This document shows positions 8,404 through 17,111 of a stretch of DNA of 64,000 nucleotides, in pieces. Numbering within the stretch: the first letter of the stretch is position 1; every line of letters starts with the position of its first letter. Below the pieces are notes generated by a model. That model did no database searches. It was not told the DNA's origin and saw nothing but the letters and a program-made list of their open reading frames with translations. The DNA is taken from positions 51,841 through 115,840 of the forward strand of contig JAZRKP010000010.1 of the NCBI GenBank assembly GCA_045646365.1, written 5' to 3'. Source of the stretch: SIG454 sp045646365. GTDB taxonomy: Bacteria > Bacillota > Clostridia > Monoglobales > Monoglobaceae. Position numbers and translations under genes: made by a program.

Positions 8404-9327
8404 ATGAGCGTTTATATAACTATTGACGGCGGGACAAGCAGTACAAGAGTCAGCCTTGTTGAAAATATGGAGATTGTATGCACGGAAAAGCTTGATATTG
8501 GTGCAAGAGCCAGTATTGAGAGCCGAGAAAAATACACCGGCGCAATCAAAAATGCGGTGGATAAAGTTCTCTTAAACAGCAAGAAAAAGCCTGAAAAAAT
8601 CTTAGCCTCGGGAATGATAACCTGTGAATTCGGACTTTGCAATCTTCCGCATATTGAGGCTCCTGCAGGACTTAGCGAACTTCATAAAGCTATGCACGAA
8701 ACAGTTATAAGCGAAATCTCGGACATTCCCTTTGTTTTTATGAGAGGTGTTCGGGTAAACAGCGATGATTTTGATAAGGTTGATATGATGCGTGGAGAGG
8801 AAACCGAGCTTATGGGTATTCTCAATGAGGAATACGGAGAGTGTATATATGTTCTTCCAGGCTCCCATTCCAAAATTATCAAAACCGACAAAAATGGCAG
8901 GATTATTGATTTTTCCACAATGCTGACAGGCGAAATGGTTGGTGCTTTATCTCAGGGTACAATCCTGAAAGATGCGGTTGATTTGAAAGATTCCAAAATA
9001 GACAGCGATTATCTTTTGAAAGGCTTTGATTATGCTAAGGATAAAGGCGTTAATAAGGCTCTGTTTAAGGTGAGGATTCTCAAAAATATTTTTGGTTGCA
9101 CAAATGATGAGATTTACAGTTTCTTTATGGGCGTTATTTTGTGCGACGAAATTGAGTATATCTTAAATGACGGAGCGGAAACGGTTGTGCTTGGCGGAAA
9201 AGCGCAGATTAAAAAGGCTATGGCGATAATCCTAGAAAACAGAGGAGATAAAAAGGTAGTCGAGATAGACGAAAAAGCGGTTGATTATTCAACCTCAATC
9301 GGTATGATAAGAATATATGAATGTTGA
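8404..9327 (+). CDS. dgoK: 2-dehydro-3-deoxygalactonokinase (DgoK-like)
   Basis: The 307-residue ASKHA-fold sugar kinase starts with YITIDGGTSSTRVSLV, the phosphate-1 motif of the DgoK family, and carries GMITCEFGLC, MRGEETELMG and PGSHSKII, which recur in 2-keto-3-deoxygalactonokinases. It would phosphorylate 2-keto-3-deoxygalactonate for cleavage by the aldolase encoded just upstream. The start is the ATG at 8404, one base after the aldolase stop, with AAAGGTG inside the aldolase gene. No galactonate dehydratase is in this window, so the source of the keto-deoxy acid is open. Confidence 0.85.
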   Translation: MSVYITIDGGTSSTRVSLVENMEIVCTEKLDIGARASIESREKYTGAIKNAVDKVLLNSKKKPEKILASGMITCEFGLCNLPHIEAPAGLSELHKAMHETVISEISDIPFVFMRGVRVNSDDFDKVDMMRGEETELMGILNEEYGECIYVLPGSHSKIIKTDKNGRIIDFSTMLTGEMVGALSQGTILKDAVDLKDSKIDSDYLLKGFDYAKDKGVNKALFKVRILKNIFGCTNDEIYSFFMGVILCDEIEYILNDGAETVVLGGKAQIKKAMAIILENRGDKKVVEIDEKAVDYSTSIGMIRIYEC

Positions 9328-9331
9328 CAAG

Positions 9332-9356
9332 AAAGGGACTGCAGAAGTCCCTTTTT
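9332..9356 (+). terminator. Terminator after dgoK
   Basis: AAAGGGACT and AGTCCCTTT pair around GCAGA and end in a T run. Confidence 0.85.
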
Positions 9357-9375
9357 GTGTTTTTCATTAAAACTC

Positions 9376-9404
9376 TTGCAATTATCAGAAAATTGTTGTA
9401 TAAT
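9376..9404 (+). promoter_or_regulatory. Promoter of glyS
   Basis: TTGCAA (9376-9381), 17 bp, TATAAT (9399-9404). The leader is only about 36 nt, too short for a T-box. Confidence 0.75.
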
Positions 9405-9445
9405 ATATCAGTGTGTATAAAAAAATCAGAAAGGGTGTTATACAT

Positions 9446-10828
9446 TTGAAAAATCAAGAAAAAACTATGGAAAAAATCGTTGCCCTTTGTAAAGGCAGAG
9501 GCTTCGTTTATCCAGGCTCCGAAATTTACGGCGGTCTGGCAAATACATGGGATTACGGTCCACTTGGTGTTGAACTTAAGAACAATGTTAAAAAGGCTTG
9601 GTGGAAGAAGTTTATTCAGGAAAGCCCATATAATGTTGGTCTTGACGCTGCAATCTTAATGAACCCTGAAACATGGGTTGCATCAGGTCATGTTGGCGGA
9701 TTTTCTGACCCGCTTATGGACTGTAAGGAATGTAAGGCGAGATTCCGTGCTGATAAGCTTATTGAGGATGCAGCCGGCGTTAGTGCTGATGGCTGGTCCG
9801 ACGAAAAGATGATGGAATATATCAAGGAAAATCAGCTTCCTTGTCCTGAATGCGGAAAGCACAACTTTACAGATATAAGAAAGTTTAACCTTATGTTCAA
9901 AACTTTCCAGGGTGTTACAGAAGATTCTAAAAATGAAATTTTCTTAAGACCTGAAACTGCACAGGGTATCTTTGTAAACTTTAAGAGTGTGCAGAGAACA
10001 TCAAGAAAGAAGATTCCGTTTGGTATCGGTCAGATTGGTAAGTCTTTCAGAAACGAAATCACACCGGGTAACTTCACATTCAGAACCCGTGAATTTGAAC
10101 AGATGGAACTTGAATTCTTCTGTAAGCCGGGCACAGACCTTGACTGGTTTAAATACTGGAAAGATTACTGCAAAAACTGGCTTCTTTCTTTGGGCGTTGC
10201 AGAAGAGAATATCAAAATGCGTGACCATGACCCTGAGGAATTGTCACATTACAGCAATGCAACAACAGATATCGAGTTTATGTTCCCGTTTGGTTGGGGT
10301 GAACTATGGGGTATTGCTGACAGAACAGATTTTGACTTAACACAGCACTCAAACCACAGTGGCGAAAAGATGGAATATAATGACCCTGAAACAAACGAGA
10401 AATATATTCCATATTGCGTTGAACCGTCTCTTGGTTGTGACCGTGTTACTCTTGCATTTATGGTTGAAGCTTACGACGAAGAAGTTGTTGACGCTGAGAA
10501 AAATGATGTAAGAACAGTTATGCACTTCCACCCGGCGTTAGCTCCGATTAAGGCTGCTGTTCTTCCGCTTTCAAAGAAGCTTTCAGAGGGCGCCGGCAAG
10601 GTATTCAGTATGCTTGCAAGCGAGTTTATGTGTGAATATGACGAAGCGGGAAGTATCGGTAAGCGTTACCGCCGTCAGGACGAAATCGGAACTCCGTTCT
10701 GTATTACTTATGACTTTGATTCAGAAGAGGATAATATGGTTACCGTTCGTCACCGTGATTCAATGGAACAGGAAAGAGTTGCAATCGATGACTTGGTTGC
10801 ATATATCAGCGAAAGAATAAAATTCTAA
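9446..10828 (+). CDS. glyS: Glycyl-tRNA synthetase (homodimeric class II type)
   Basis: This 460-residue class II synthetase charges tRNA-Gly. Seen: GRGFVYPGSEIYGGLANTWDYGPLG near the N-terminus (shown here in part as the signature YGGLANTWDYGPLG), the zinc-ribbon cysteines CKECK and CPEC in the insertion, motif 2 region FRNEITPGNFTFRTREFEQME, and the C-terminal anticodon-binding domain. This is the eukaryote/Gram-positive type, not the alpha2-beta2 type. The TTG at 9446 was chosen because AAAGGG lies 10 nt upstream; the ATG at 9467 has no ribosome binding site and would cut into the conserved start. Confidence 0.97.
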   Translation: MKNQEKTMEKIVALCKGRGFVYPGSEIYGGLANTWDYGPLGVELKNNVKKAWWKKFIQESPYNVGLDAAILMNPETWVASGHVGGFSDPLMDCKECKARFRADKLIEDAAGVSADGWSDEKMMEYIKENQLPCPECGKHNFTDIRKFNLMFKTFQGVTEDSKNEIFLRPETAQGIFVNFKSVQRTSRKKIPFGIGQIGKSFRNEITPGNFTFRTREFEQMELEFFCKPGTDLDWFKYWKDYCKNWLLSLGVAEENIKMRDHDPEELSHYSNATTDIEFMFPFGWGELWGIADRTDFDLTQHSNHSGEKMEYNDPETNEKYIPYCVEPSLGCDRVTLAFMVEAYDEEVVDAEKNDVRTVMHFHPALAPIKAAVLPLSKKLSEGAGKVFSMLASEFMCEYDEAGSIGKRYRRQDEIGTPFCITYDFDSEEDNMVTVRHRDSMEQERVAIDDLVAYISERIKF

Positions 10829-10846
10829 ATTTTTGTGGAGGTAGGT

Positions 10847-11872
10847 ATGGATTTTGACAAGATTTACGGTCATGACGGAATAAAATCCGTTTTAATAAAT
10901 TCAGTTAAAGCCTCCAGAATAAATCACGCGTATATTTTTGAAGGGCAAACGGGCGTCGGACGGTTATCTGCCGCCCTTGCCTTTTCAAAGGCGATTCTTT
11001 GCGAGAATAAGCAGGACGGAAAGGCTTGCGGTGTCTGTAAAAGCTGTACTATGGCGGAGGCACAGTCCCACCCCGACATAAGAATCGTCAGTAACGAGCT
11101 TTACGACGAAAGCTCAACCTCAAAGGATATTTTAGTCGGAACAATCCGCGAAATGAAAAAGGAGATTTATATAAAACCCTTTTATTCGGAGCGGAAAATT
11201 TATATTGTTCCAAAGGCGGAAACTATTAACGAAACGGCGCAGAACAGCCTTTTGAAAGTGTTTGAAGAACCGCCTGAGTATTGCACGGTTATCCTCATTA
11301 CGGATAATATCAATGCGTTTTTGCCAACGATTTTGTCCCGTGCGGTGGATATAAGATTTAACGCTCTTCCCAGTGAAACTGTTGAAAGGTATCTTCGGGA
11401 TAATTTCTCGGTGGCGGAGGAGATAATAAAAACAAAAGCCGCAATGAGCGACGGGAGCATCGGGGATGCTATTTCGCTTATGAGCGACGAAAAGGCTGAC
11501 GGTGACAGGGATTTAATTATAACTGAAATATGTAAACTGTCGGCATCTTCGGGGCGGAATCTCTATGATATAATAAATAAACTTAAAGGGTTTTCGCAAA
11601 ATTCCGAATTTATGATGAAAACAATAACAATGTGGTTTCGCGACTGCCTCTATTTTAAGCAGGGCGGAGAAATTGTTAATTTAGATAAGAAAAATGAACT
11701 TGAAAAATTCTGTGGCAGTATGCCGGGGGATGCACCTTTTCATCTTCTTGACATTGCTGTCCGTTACAGTGGATATATAAAACAAAGAGGCAGGTTTCCG
11801 TTACTTATAAACTGTATGCTTCTGGAGTGTTGGGAGGTTTTGTATGACAGAGATAATTGGAATAAGATTTAA
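10847..11872 (+). CDS. holB: DNA polymerase III delta' subunit
   Basis: The 341-residue AAA+ clamp-loader subunit starts FDKIYGHDGIKSVL and has a degenerate P-loop (GQTGVGRLSAALAF), the zinc-module cysteines CGVCKSC, and the sensor-1 segment LLKVFEEPPE with LSRA beyond. Delta' does not hydrolyse ATP but is a stator in the loader that places the beta clamp on DNA. The ATG at 10847 follows GGAGGTAGGT directly; the GTG at 10835 lies within that ribosome binding site. Its 3' end overlaps ricT by 29 nt, the usual holB-ricT (yaaT) arrangement of Firmicutes. Confidence 0.93.
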   Translation: MDFDKIYGHDGIKSVLINSVKASRINHAYIFEGQTGVGRLSAALAFSKAILCENKQDGKACGVCKSCTMAEAQSHPDIRIVSNELYDESSTSKDILVGTIREMKKEIYIKPFYSERKIYIVPKAETINETAQNSLLKVFEEPPEYCTVILITDNINAFLPTILSRAVDIRFNALPSETVERYLRDNFSVAEEIIKTKAAMSDGSIGDAISLMSDEKADGDRDLIITEICKLSASSGRNLYDIINKLKGFSQNSEFMMKTITMWFRDCLYFKQGGEIVNLDKKNELEKFCGSMPGDAPFHLLDIAVRYSGYIKQRGRFPLLINCMLLECWEVLYDRDNWNKI

Positions 11873-12707
11873 TACGGCAGGGAAAATATACTATTTTGCA
11901 CCAAACGGCAAAAAAGCTGATGTTGGTATGGGTGTTATCGTTGAAACTGCAAGAGGTGTTGAATTCGGAACGGTTGCAATCGCAAATAAAATGGTTGATG
12001 AGAGCGAGGTTGTTCAGCCTCTTAAACCAATAACGAGGATTGCCACAAATGCTGACTATAACCAGCTTGAGGTAAATAAGGCGAAAGAAAAGGATGCTTT
12101 CCGTATCGCTAATGAAAAAATTGCAGAGCATAAACTCAATATGCACCTTGTTAATACCGAATATACCTTTGACGGAAGTAAAATTCTCTTCTATTTTACT
12201 GCTGAGGGCAGAGTTGATTTTCGTGAACTTGTCAAAACTCTTGCTGGAATTTTCAAAACAAGAATTGAACTTCGCCAGATTGGTGTCCGTGATGAAGCTA
12301 AATCTTTGGGTGCAATCGGAATTTGCGGAAAAACATTATGTTGTTCAACTTTTTTGAGTGATTTTCACCCTGTTTCTATAAAAATGGCAAAGGAGCAAGG
12401 TCTTTCTCTTAATCCAACAAAGATTTCGGGTGTTTGCGGAAGACTTATGTGCTGTCTTGAATATGAACAGAATGTTTATGACGAAATGCTGAAAGTTGTT
12501 CCGCCGAAAGGCTCTTTGGTTGAGTGTGCTGACGGAAAAGGCGTTGTTATAGAATCTGAAACGCTGAAAGCTAAGGTTAAGGTTAAATTCGGCAGTGATG
12601 ACGATATGGTTATAAGACAGTATGATGCAAAGGATGTTAAGGTGTTGAAAAAAGGAAAAGCTCCTAAGGAAGAAGAGGAAATTCCTGAGGGTGTTCCGGA
12701 GGACTAA
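11844..12707 (+). CDS. ricT: PSP1 domain protein RicT (YaaT)
   Basis: This 287-residue PSP1-domain protein is homologous to Bacillus RicT/YaaT. In Bacillus it forms a complex with RicA and RicF that carries Fe-S clusters and supports RNase Y mRNA maturation and Spo0A phosphorylation. Seen: an N-terminal GIRFNTAGKIYYF domain, ARGVEFGTV, and a cysteine-rich core CGKTLCCSTFL and CGRLMCCLEYE that fits cluster ligands. The C-terminal 15 residues are acidic. The start lies inside holB with GGGAGG upstream, so translation is coupled. Function in this organism is by family inference. Confidence 0.93.
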   Translation: MTEIIGIRFNTAGKIYYFAPNGKKADVGMGVIVETARGVEFGTVAIANKMVDESEVVQPLKPITRIATNADYNQLEVNKAKEKDAFRIANEKIAEHKLNMHLVNTEYTFDGSKILFYFTAEGRVDFRELVKTLAGIFKTRIELRQIGVRDEAKSLGAIGICGKTLCCSTFLSDFHPVSIKMAKEQGLSLNPTKISGVCGRLMCCLEYEQNVYDEMLKVVPPKGSLVECADGKGVVIESETLKAKVKVKFGSDDDMVIRQYDAKDVKVLKKGKAPKEEEEIPEGVPED

Positions 12708-12709
12708 AA

Positions 12710-13687
12710 GTGGGAAGAACTTATAACGGAAAGGTCAAGCTTTTGTATCTTGCAAAAATTCTTCTTGAGGAAACTGACGAGAATCATCCGCTTTCGACAA
12801 CCGATATTCAAAGGAAACTTGAAAATTGCGGATTTCCCGTTGAGAGAAAGGCTCTTTATAACGACCTTGAAACCTTAGAGGATTTTGGACTTGATGTGCA
12901 GAAAATTAAGTCAAGAACAAACCTTTATTTTATCGGCTCAAACAATTTTGAACTCCCTGAGCTTAAGCTTTTGGTGGATAGCGTTCAGGCGTCAAAGTTT
13001 ATAACTGAGAAGAAGAGTGCTGAGCTTATCGGTAAGCTTGAAAAGCTGACAAGCAGGTATAATGCCAGTCTTCTTCAAAGACAGGTCTTTGTTTCAGGCA
13101 GAGCCAAAGCCTCAAATGAGCAGATTTATTATAATATTGACGCAATCCATGAGGCACTTTCCAAAAACCGGAAAATCTCGTTTAAATACTTTGAATGGAC
13201 TGTTGATAAAAAGCAGGAATTCCGCAGAAACGGTGAGGAATATGTTCAGTCGCCTGTTGGACTTTCTCTGGTGGATAACAATTATTATTTGATTGCTTAC
13301 AGCGGAAAATACGAAAAAATTCTCCATTTCAGAGTGGATAAAATGAGCGGGATTTCCGTGACAGAGGAAATGGCGGAAAAGCCGAAAGGTAAATTTGATA
13401 TTGCAGAATATACGAATAAAACTTTTAATATGTTCGGCGGAACTGACGAGAGGATTGAAATTCTTGTCCATAACAGTTTGATTGGCGTTATTATCGACCG
13501 ATTCGGCAAGGAAGTCAGCACGATTAAAGCTGACGACGAGCATTTTATAGCAGTTTTAAGCGTCAATGCAAGTCCGCAGTTTTTAGGGTGGCTCTTAAGC
13601 TTTGGTGACAGAATGAAAGTGCTTTCCCCAAAAAGAGTCGTGGACGAAGTTAAAAATCTGACTAAAACAATTTATGAGATGTATTAA
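12710..13687 (+). CDS. WYL-domain transcriptional regulator
   Basis: The 325-residue protein has an N-terminal winged helix (KLLYLAKILLEETDENHPLSTTDIQRKL with a predicted recognition helix around residues 30-60) followed by a WYL domain (VQSPVGLSLVDNNYYLIAY, then FRVDKMSGISV) and a C-terminal WCX-like extension. WYL regulators sense ligands, often nucleic-acid or nucleotide signals, and control transcription; the target here is unknown. The start is GTG, placed after GGAGG in the ricT tail, 2 bp from the ricT stop. It is likely the last gene of the holB-ricT operon. Confidence 0.88.
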   Translation: MGRTYNGKVKLLYLAKILLEETDENHPLSTTDIQRKLENCGFPVERKALYNDLETLEDFGLDVQKIKSRTNLYFIGSNNFELPELKLLVDSVQASKFITEKKSAELIGKLEKLTSRYNASLLQRQVFVSGRAKASNEQIYYNIDAIHEALSKNRKISFKYFEWTVDKKQEFRRNGEEYVQSPVGLSLVDNNYYLIAYSGKYEKILHFRVDKMSGISVTEEMAEKPKGKFDIAEYTNKTFNMFGGTDERIEILVHNSLIGVIIDRFGKEVSTIKADDEHFIAVLSVNASPQFLGWLLSFGDRMKVLSPKRVVDEVKNLTKTIYEMY

Positions 13688-13718
13688 AAAAAAGTGAGGG
13701 AAGCCCCTCACTTTTTTT
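13685..13718. terminator. Bidirectional terminator between WYL regulator and RCC1-repeat gene
   Basis: GTGAGGG (13694-13700) pairs with CCCTCAC (13705-13711), extended by flanking A and T runs on both sides. Confidence 0.88.
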
Positions 13719-13724
13719 ACTTTA

Positions 13725-15386
13725 TTAAAATAAATCCCAATCCTCAACATCGAGTTGATTCCATTCATTGTTTCCAACAGCAACAACGGTACCATCGGAT
13801 TTTAACCCGATGGTATGATTATGTTCAGCAAAAATGGCTACAATATCTTTCCAATCTTTTACATCACATTGACCGTAGTCATTATTGCCGGTAGCAACAA
13901 CGGTACCATTGGATTTTAATCCTACCGTATGGTGAAATCCTGCGGAAATTGCAACTATATGATTCCAATCTTTTACATCACATTGACCGTAGTCATTATT
14001 GCCGGTAGCAACAACGGTGCCATCTGATTTTAGTCCTACCACATAATATTCGCCAGTGGTTATTGCAATGATATCTTTGAATTTTTTGTTATCACGGATC
14101 TGAATTCCGGCGGTAATAACGGTACCGTCTTTTTTTAATCCAGCGGTAAGGTCGCCTCCTGCGGAAATTGCAATAATATCATTCCAGCCCATAACATCAC
14201 ATTGTCCGAATTCATTACTGCCGGTAGCAACAACAGTACCATCCGATCTTAAACCCACTAAATGCCAGTGACTTGAGGAAAGTGCGACGATATTAGACCA
14301 ATTATCTGTATTGTTTTTCCAGTAATCATTATATCTGTCCCAAACAGTAAGTGTTCCGGTAGAGTTTAAACCTGCTATATGGTCGGAGCCTGCGGATAAT
14401 GCAACAATGTCTGTCCAATCATCAACAGCGTTGATGTAATTGGTAACAACAGTACCATCAGTTTTTAGTCCAAGTGTCAGCGATGCAGGCCCTACAGAAA
14501 TTTTAGTAATATCATTCCAATCCTCAACATCGCATTGCCCCCACTGATTCCATCCGGATGCAACAACAGTCCCATTGGATTTTAGACCAACTACATTATG
14601 AGAGGTTGTGCGGATATAGTCGCTATATTTGGTGATTTCTTCACGGGCTTTTGCCATCTCTTTTTTTAACAGTTCGTGTTCTGTATCCCTACTGATGGCA
14701 AATCCGCAAATTGCAATAATAAGAACTGAAATTCCAATAATTGAAAATTTCAAAATCTTCTTTTTATTTCTCTCTTTGTTTTCTTTTTCAGCAGTTTCTG
14801 TATTTTCGGCATATTCAAGACATTTTTTTGTAAGACTTGACGAGTCTTTATAGTCAGGAATAAATTCGAAGAACTTTGATGCTTTTCTGTAGTCCTCGGC
14901 AGTTTTTGGATTTGTCATAAGACTCATAGCGCTTGTATATATTTCTTCTTGACGCTCACATTCGTTTCTTGAATTTATATGGTTTATGTATTCCTCTAAA
15001 GTCTTTTTTAAATCTTCGTTTCCGAAACGAAGGATTTTCTGATAGTTGGGGCTTTCATCAAATGGGATTTTTAAGTTTTGCAAGTCTGCTTGATTTCTTG
15101 CCTCGAATTCTGCCATAAGTTTTCCAAGATATGCTTCAGCGCATTCAACATTTATATCAAGAAGTTTTTCGCAGTATTCATAAGCGCTTTTAAAGTCGCC
15201 GTCCTCTAAAAATAGAAAAATACGCTTAACAAGATTTGAAACATTCGCTGTTGATTCGGATGAGCCGGTTCCCATAGCGTTTGTGATAACAACTGTTTTA
15301 GCACCACAACTTTTGCAACATCCCGAATTGTCATTTTGGTTTATGATAAGTTCTCCGCCACAGATTTTGCATTTTAAATCTGACAT
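13725..15386 (-). CDS. Membrane-anchored zinc-ribbon protein with RCC1-like repeats
   Basis: The 553-residue protein has four parts. First is an N-terminal zinc ribbon (CKIC ... CCKSC, residues 6-28). Next is a helical, TPR-like region (about 50-195), then one membrane helix (about 207-228, KILKFSIIGISVLIIAIC). Last is a C-terminal array of eight repeats of about 38 residues, VGLKSDGTVVATGNNDYGQCDVKDW followed by an IVAISAG turn. The repeats match bacterial RCC1/beta-propeller proteins. With one membrane helix the propeller would lie outside and the zinc ribbon inside, suggesting an interaction or sensing role; no enzyme motif is present. AAGGAGG precedes the ATG. Two repeats are identical over 54 nt, a sign of recent duplication or gene conversion. 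Confidence 0.82.
   Translation of the reverse strand: MSDLKCKICGGELIINQNDNSGCCKSCGAKTVVITNAMGTGSSESTANVSNLVKRIFLFLEDGDFKSAYEYCEKLLDINVECAEAYLGKLMAEFEARNQADLQNLKIPFDESPNYQKILRFGNEDLKKTLEEYINHINSRNECERQEEIYTSAMSLMTNPKTAEDYRKASKFFEFIPDYKDSSSLTKKCLEYAENTETAEKENKERNKKKILKFSIIGISVLIIAICGFAISRDTEHELLKKEMAKAREEITKYSDYIRTTSHNVVGLKSNGTVVASGWNQWGQCDVEDWNDITKISVGPASLTLGLKTDGTVVTNYINAVDDWTDIVALSAGSDHIAGLNSTGTLTVWDRYNDYWKNNTDNWSNIVALSSSHWHLVGLRSDGTVVATGSNEFGQCDVMGWNDIIAISAGGDLTAGLKKDGTVITAGIQIRDNKKFKDIIAITTGEYYVVGLKSDGTVVATGNNDYGQCDVKDWNHIVAISAGFHHTVGLKSNGTVVATGNNDYGQCDVKDWKDIVAIFAEHNHTIGLKSDGTVVAVGNNEWNQLDVEDWDLF
13740..14580 (-). repeat. Tandem 38-codon RCC1-like repeat array
   Basis: Eight degenerate units of about 114 bp lie within the gene. 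Positions 13851-13904 and 13965-14018 are identical over 54 bp and offset by exactly 114 bp, so the last units were recently duplicated or homogenised. Confidence 0.8.
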
Positions 15387-15398
15387 AATAATTCCTCC

Positions 15399-15929
15399 TT
15401 AATATTCCTTTGTGTTTCTTATTATTTCAAAGACTTTGTCTTCACCCTCATCAGCAAGGATTTTAAGCCAGCCTTCCAATAAATCTGAGGTTTCGGGGTG
15501 GAATAAAATACGGTTAGCCTTGCCCCTCATAAAATAATCGTAAGGGTGTTGATTTGTGTAATTTTCACCCTGATAAATCTTGCTTGCGGCAACACGGTCG
15601 CAAAACATTTCCTTAACATATTTAATGGGCATCTTAACCCCTGCAACCTGACGGATTTTCGGGTTATAGTCGTTCCAATACTCGAAATGATGCTTGTTTC
15701 TGCCCTTGTGGTGCATCCACGCCATAGAATAGCCATTTTGCTCTCGCTCTTTCTCGTTGGGACTCTTAACCCCGTCATAATAATTTTTAACACCTCTTAG
15801 AAACTCGGTTGGGGTGTATTTGGAGAGGTCGTGGAAAAGTCCTTGCCACAAAATCCCCGCCTTTTTACAGTGGGCGATAACCCTGTGTCTGTGTCTTGTT
15901 ATTGTAGAAAAATGTCCAATCAAATTCAA
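15399..15929 (-). CDS. DUF5662 family protein
   Basis: The 176-residue protein matches DUF5662 by its histidine-rich core: HRHRVIAHCKKAGI, LFHDLSKYTPTEF, YSMAWMHHKGRNKHHFEYW. The spaced His and Asp residues (H..HDLSKY, HH..HH) resemble a metal-dependent HD-like fold, but no activity is known. It starts with TTG after AAGGTG, 12 bp downstream of nothing on its own strand, and ends 13 bp before the RCC1 protein gene, so the two may be cotranscribed. It is divergent from ispG. Confidence 0.82.
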   Translation of the reverse strand: MNLIGHFSTITRHRHRVIAHCKKAGILWQGLFHDLSKYTPTEFLRGVKNYYDGVKSPNEKEREQNGYSMAWMHHKGRNKHHFEYWNDYNPKIRQVAGVKMPIKYVKEMFCDRVAASKIYQGENYTNQHPYDYFMRGKANRILFHPETSDLLEGWLKILADEGEDKVFEIIRNTKEY

Positions 15930-15960
15930 ATTAAATCACCTTTTTATATTTTATATTTAT

Positions 15961-15988
15961 ATTTTACCACAAAAAAATTTTTAATCAA
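15961..15988 (-). promoter_or_regulatory. Candidate promoter for DUF5662 and RCC1 genes
   Basis: Minus-strand TTGATT (15988-15983), 16 bp, TAAAAT (15966-15961), about 32 bp upstream of the TTG start. Confidence 0.5.
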
Positions 15989-16002
15989 GAGTAATAATGG
16001 AA

Positions 16003-16031
16003 TTTACAAAATCAATTTTATGTGATACAAT
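16003..16031 (+). promoter_or_regulatory. Promoter of ispG-polC
   Basis: TTTACA (16003-16008), 17 bp, TACAAT (16026-16031), with extended TGA before the -10. Confidence 0.65.
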
Positions 16032-16061
16032 ATATGTATTACTTTTTATGAGGGTTTTATT

Positions 16062-17093
16062 ATGAAAGTTTCAATCGGAAATATAAAAATCGGTCAGGGC
16101 GAGAAAATTGCCATTCAGTCAATGACAAATGTTATCGCATCGGACACGGAGAAAACTATAAGGCAGATAAATGAGCTTGCGGAGGCAGGCTGTGATATTG
16201 TTCGTTTTGCTGTTCCTGATGAGGAATGTGCAAAAGCGGTCTATAAGATTAAGGAAAAGACAAATGTTCCTCTCGTTGCGGATATTCATTTTGACTATCG
16301 GCTTGCCCTTATGTGTATTGAGCGGGGAATAGACAAGGTCAGAATTAACCCCGGCAACATTGGTGGAGAGGACAGAGCGAAGGCGGTTTTACTGGCGGCG
16401 AAAAAGGCAGGGATTCCTATTCGTGTGGGCGTAAATGGCGGTTCTTTAGAAAAGGAAATTCTTAAAAAATACGGCGGGATTACTCCTGAGGGAATGGTTG
16501 AGTCGGCTTTAGGTCACATAAAACTAATGGAGAAATATGATTTTACGGATATTGTTGTTTCCATAAAATCCTCGGATGTTAAAAAAACCATTCAGGCATA
16601 CCGTCTTGCAAGAGAAACTTTTGATTACCCTCTGCATCTCGGCGTTACGGAGGCTGGGACATACACGGGCGGTCTGGTTAAGTCATCAATCGGAATCGGC
16701 TCTCTTTTAGCCGACGGAATTGGTGAAACTATAAGAGTGTCGCTTACTGATGACCCTGTAAAAGAGGTTGAGGCGGCGAAAATGATTCTGTCTGCTCTTG
16801 ATTTGGGCGAGAAAACTGTTAAGGTGGTTTCCTGTCCAACCTGCGGAAGAACGAAAATTGACCTTATAAAAATCGCCAACGAAGTTACTGAAGCGGTTAA
16901 AAATATTAAAAAGGATATAACCGTTGCGGTTATGGGCTGTGTTGTGAATGGGCCGGGTGAGGCGAAAGATGCGGATATTGGAATCGCCGGCGGTGACGGA
17001 TGTGCAATGCTCTTTAAAAAGGGCGAAATTGTTGGGAAAGTTTCCGAAAATGAGGTTACAAAAACCTTGCTTTCGGAAATAGAAAAAATGTAG
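16062..17093 (+). CDS. ispG: 4-hydroxy-3-methylbut-2-en-1-yl diphosphate synthase (IspG/GcpE)
   Basis: The 343-residue Fe-S enzyme carries out the penultimate step of the MEP isoprenoid pathway, turning MEcPP into HMBPP. Seen: QSMTNV at the start of the TIM barrel, RINPGNIGG, and the cluster ligands CPTCGRT and VMGCVVNGPGEAKDADIGIAGG (here split: Cys in GCVVNGPGE). Length is normal for the short bacterial form. GAGGG lies before the ATG. It is followed 18 bp later by polC; ispG-polC adjacency is common in Clostridia. Confidence 0.97.
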   Translation: MKVSIGNIKIGQGEKIAIQSMTNVIASDTEKTIRQINELAEAGCDIVRFAVPDEECAKAVYKIKEKTNVPLVADIHFDYRLALMCIERGIDKVRINPGNIGGEDRAKAVLLAAKKAGIPIRVGVNGGSLEKEILKKYGGITPEGMVESALGHIKLMEKYDFTDIVVSIKSSDVKKTIQAYRLARETFDYPLHLGVTEAGTYTGGLVKSSIGIGSLLADGIGETIRVSLTDDPVKEVEAAKMILSALDLGEKTVKVVSCPTCGRTKIDLIKIANEVTEAVKNIKKDITVAVMGCVVNGPGEAKDADIGIAGGDGCAMLFKKGEIVGKVSENEVTKTLLSEIEKM

Positions 17094-17111
17094 AGAAAAG
17101 GATAGATTGTT

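Noticed and set aside
9405..9445. T-box leader for glyS (also looked for before metG and argS)
   Set aside because: The leaders are too short and no T-box sequence or specifier stem-loop is present.
13740..14580. CRISPR array, because of regular repeats
   Set aside because: The repeats are in frame, degenerate and encode an RCC1-like protein; there are no unique spacers between identical direct repeats and no cas genes.
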